In this document: one piece after another, positions 22,364 through 24,149 of the stretch
Numbering within the stretch: position 1 is the first letter of the stretch
Layout: every line of letters starts with the position of its first letter
From: a virus
Strand: one strand, 5' to 3'
Length of the DNA stretch: 24,149 nt
IMG/VR virus record: IMGVR_UViG_3300042503_002058
Span: 1 to 24,149 of that record
Translations under genes and position numbers: made by a program
The notes under the pieces: model-generated
The model's database searches: none
The model's input: the letters and a program-made list of their open reading frames with translations, nothing else
What the model was told of the DNA's origin: nothing

Positions 22364-23012
22364 AGAAATTGTTGTTAAAAATTTAGGACATTGCTCTAAC
22401 TTTAAACAATCAGATTTAAAACTTTCTGAAGAAGGAAAAAAGTTTTGGATCAATCATGATGTTGCTCGACTTCCATCAACATATTATTTTAACAAATATG
22501 TTAAAGAATTTAATTTATTTTCAAAAAAACTTTTAACTTTTGGAGGACAAGATGATATTGAAGTCAAACTTTTACCTCACGAAACTTGGGTCAACTGTGA
22601 TTATTGGGCAAATAAAAATGATGATGTCGAAGATTTATCTAAATCGAATTTAGATAAAGACTTTGACTTTTGTTTGATTAATCAAGCTTTTGAACATTTA
22701 ACTGATATTGAAAGCTCTATTAAAAATATCAAAGACCATTTAAAAACAGATGGAATTCTATATTGTAATTTTCCAGTTTTAAATATTCCACATGCTGAAC
22801 CATACTTGTTTTTTACTGGTATAACTGTTCGTTATATTGTTTATCTGTGTCTCAAACATAAATTTCAAATTTTAACGTGTGGTCAATGGGGTAACCAAGA
22901 GTACATTGAATTTATTTATAAAAATTTAACTTGGCCAGATTATACACAAATCAATTTAGATACGGATATTAAAAAGCCTTGTATAGGTTGGGTTTTGGCT
23001 AAAAAAGCATGA
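22335..23012 (+). CDS. SAM-dependent methyltransferase-like protein
   Basis: The 225-residue product has a class I methyltransferase-like core. SKKLLTFGGQDDIEVKL occupies the motif I position, where the usual GxGxG is degenerate, and VNCDYW is next. Then comes FDFCLINQAFEHLTDIESSIKNIKDHLKTDGILYCNFP, the typical D-x-I/V...EH motif with a strand-forming LKTDGxLYxxxP. The rest has an aromatic stretch (LFFTGITVRYIVYLCLKHKF). Its place between sugar-transfer genes suggests methylation of a sugar or of the glycosylated product. An atypical motif I leaves it uncertain whether it binds SAM. It overlaps the genes on both sides (29 and 4 nt). Confidence 0.65.
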   Translation: MNVQLIHKAEEIVVKNLGHCSNFKQSDLKLSEEGKKFWINHDVARLPSTYYFNKYVKEFNLFSKKLLTFGGQDDIEVKLLPHETWVNCDYWANKNDDVEDLSKSNLDKDFDFCLINQAFEHLTDIESSIKNIKDHLKTDGILYCNFPVLNIPHAEPYLFFTGITVRYIVYLCLKHKFQILTCGQWGNQEYIEFIYKNLTWPDYTQINLDTDIKKPCIGWVLAKKA

Positions 23013-23785
23013 AAATAGCAATAGGAATTAATATATTTGGAGAAAATAAAAGACAAACCTTTTGTATTGATGTTTTAAAAAAACTTAAAGACAAATTTAA
23101 TAATAAAATTTCACTATATAACATTACTTTTAAAAACGAGTTAAACAAAGATTCTAGTTTTATCCATCTGCCATTTTTAAAACAAACAGCAGAAGATATT
23201 ATTGAAGGATCTATATCAAAAAAACCCACCACAAAACAATTTTTTGATATTTTATCTCAACAAAATTGTGATTATTTTATATTTTTAAATAGTGATATTT
23301 TGCTATCACCAAAATTTATTGATTTAATATCAAAACAAGATTATGAAACATATTGCGTTTCACGACATGATACATTACCAATCGAATCTATCGATAAAAT
23401 TGTTCCATATCGTATTGAAATTGCTGGTTTTGATGTTTGGGCTATTAAAACTGATTGGTGGAAACAAAACCATCAACATTTTAAAGATTATGTTTATGCA
23501 GAACATTTGTGGGATGTAGATTATACACTAACTATGTATAATAATAGTTCTTGTTTACTTTGTAATAAAGAATTTTATGCTGCTCACGAAAAACATGAAT
23601 TAAATTGGAATGAACAATCATTAGAAGCTAGATATAATTCTTCATTATGGGAAAAAACTTGTTATACGTCTAATTGGAAAGAGTTTATTTACGAAAACTT
23701 AGTTAAAAGACTTCCATATGGACAATTTTTAGAACCACTGTATAATGAAATAGAACTAGAAAAAAAGTATCTTAAAATTAAATAA
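23009..23785 (+). CDS. Glycosyltransferase-like protein with NSD motif
   Basis: The 258-residue product has a GT-A-like start (MKIAIGINIFGENKRQTFCI) and KQFFDILSQQNCDYFIFLNSDILLS, with NSD at 94-96 in the position of DxD. The middle, VPYRIEIAGFDVWAIKTDWW, and HLWDVDYTLTMYNNSS (about 166-181) resemble acceptor-site blocks of GT-A enzymes that keep a His/Asp-rich loop. It differs from the two EDD paralogues, so it is probably a separate family. The start overlaps the methyltransferase stop as ATGA. A function in the same glycan pathway is inferred from position. Confidence 0.6.
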   Translation: MKIAIGINIFGENKRQTFCIDVLKKLKDKFNNKISLYNITFKNELNKDSSFIHLPFLKQTAEDIIEGSISKKPTTKQFFDILSQQNCDYFIFLNSDILLSPKFIDLISKQDYETYCVSRHDTLPIESIDKIVPYRIEIAGFDVWAIKTDWWKQNHQHFKDYVYAEHLWDVDYTLTMYNNSSCLLCNKEFYAAHEKHELNWNEQSLEARYNSSLWEKTCYTSNWKEFIYENLVKRLPYGQFLEPLYNEIELEKKYLKIK

Positions 23786-23790
23786 GCACT

Positions 23791-24149
23791 ATGAACATAT
23801 ACACCGTTTTTACTGAATCTCATCGATCATTATTTGAAAATTACATGTTCAAAACACTACCCTTTGATTCTAGATTAGAACTTAGAGTTTTATTTAAAGA
23901 ACAAACATGCAATGCTGAATTTAGAAGCCAAGGATGGAAAGATACAATGTATTATAAAGTTCGTTGTTTTATCCAAGCCGCATATGAAATAAAAGATGGT
24001 GAATATTTTATATTTTGCGACCCAGACATTCAATTTTTTAAACCTTTTTATGATGATATTTTAAAAGAAGTAGACGGTTATGATGCAGCATTTCAAAATG
24101 ATTATGGTGGAGGTGTTAATACTGGTTTCTTTATAATGAAATCTACACC
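23791..24149 (+). CDS. Glycosyltransferase, 3' end cut by window edge
   Basis: The frame opens at the ATG at 23791, 5 nt after the previous stop, and stays open for 119 codons to the window end. MNIYTVFTESHRSLFENYMF is followed by YYKVRCFIQAAYEIKDGEYFIFCDPDIQFF, with a DPD metal-binding motif at 77-79, then FQNDYGGGVNTGFFIMKS. This order (YK...I...D-x-D-ixff...NTGffxxk) matches nucleotide-diphospho-sugar transferases of the PF03407 type. It is the best-motif member of this set and continues off the right edge. Confidence 0.75.
   Translation, partial: MNIYTVFTESHRSLFENYMFKTLPFDSRLELRVLFKEQTCNAEFRSQGWKDTMYYKVRCFIQAAYEIKDGEYFIFCDPDIQFFKPFYDDILKEVDGYDAAFQNDYGGGVNTGFFIMKST

Noticed and set aside
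1-24149. tRNA genes, insertion sequences, integrase or attachment sites
   Set aside because: No cloverleaf-like segment, transposase or integrase motif or flanking repeat was seen on reading.

Overview
The window looks like part of the genome of a large, AT-rich, T4-type contractile-tailed phage, probably aquatic. I recognise T4-family core proteins by sequence memory: tail sheath stabiliser gp15, a gp62-like clamp-loader subunit, a gp61-type primase, UvsY, UvsW, late sigma factor gp55 and recombination nuclease subunit gp47. The run uvsY-uvsW-55-47 follows the order I remember from cyanophage-type T4 relatives. Genes are packed with 1-36 nt gaps or with ATGA, TAATG or TGATG overlaps. I see no tRNA, rRNA, IS element or CRISPR array. 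The host cannot be read from the sequence.

Region 1 (1-6935, minus strand) is a tail and host-recognition block. It runs from gp15 through three collagen-like fibre proteins (two share a C-terminal module), a glycine-rich LamG-like protein, a trypsin-fold serine protease and a small unknown protein. Region 2 (6972-9412, minus) holds a glycosyltransferase, a gp62-like protein, a GroES-like co-chaperonin and three small proteins. Region 3 (9442-12358) holds one plus-strand gene converging on primase, then a P-loop kinase-like gene and two small unknown genes. Region 4 (12363-14639, minus) is a lysis cassette: lipoprotein, coiled-coil membrane protein, holin-like protein and a peptidoglycan-binding plus M15-type endolysin. 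Region 5 (14788-16509, minus) holds small proteins, including a tandem Cys3His protein and a GIY-YIG-like protein. Region 6 (16533-24149, plus) is the recombination and late-transcription operon. After gp47, where gp46 would be expected, it continues into at least five glycosyltransferase-like genes and one methyltransferase.

Two regulatory patterns stand out. Sigma70-like boxes with 16-nt spacers lie 7-8 nt before the ATGs of primase and two other genes, and 13 nt before uvsY. Octamers resembling the T4 late box TATAAATA (recognised by gp55, encoded here) lie 6-18 nt before fibre, gp15, lysis and other genes. Many of these spacings imply leaderless or nearly leaderless mRNAs. A perfect inverted repeat across the divergent 16509/16533 starts encodes the same KFQT peptide at the start of both proteins.
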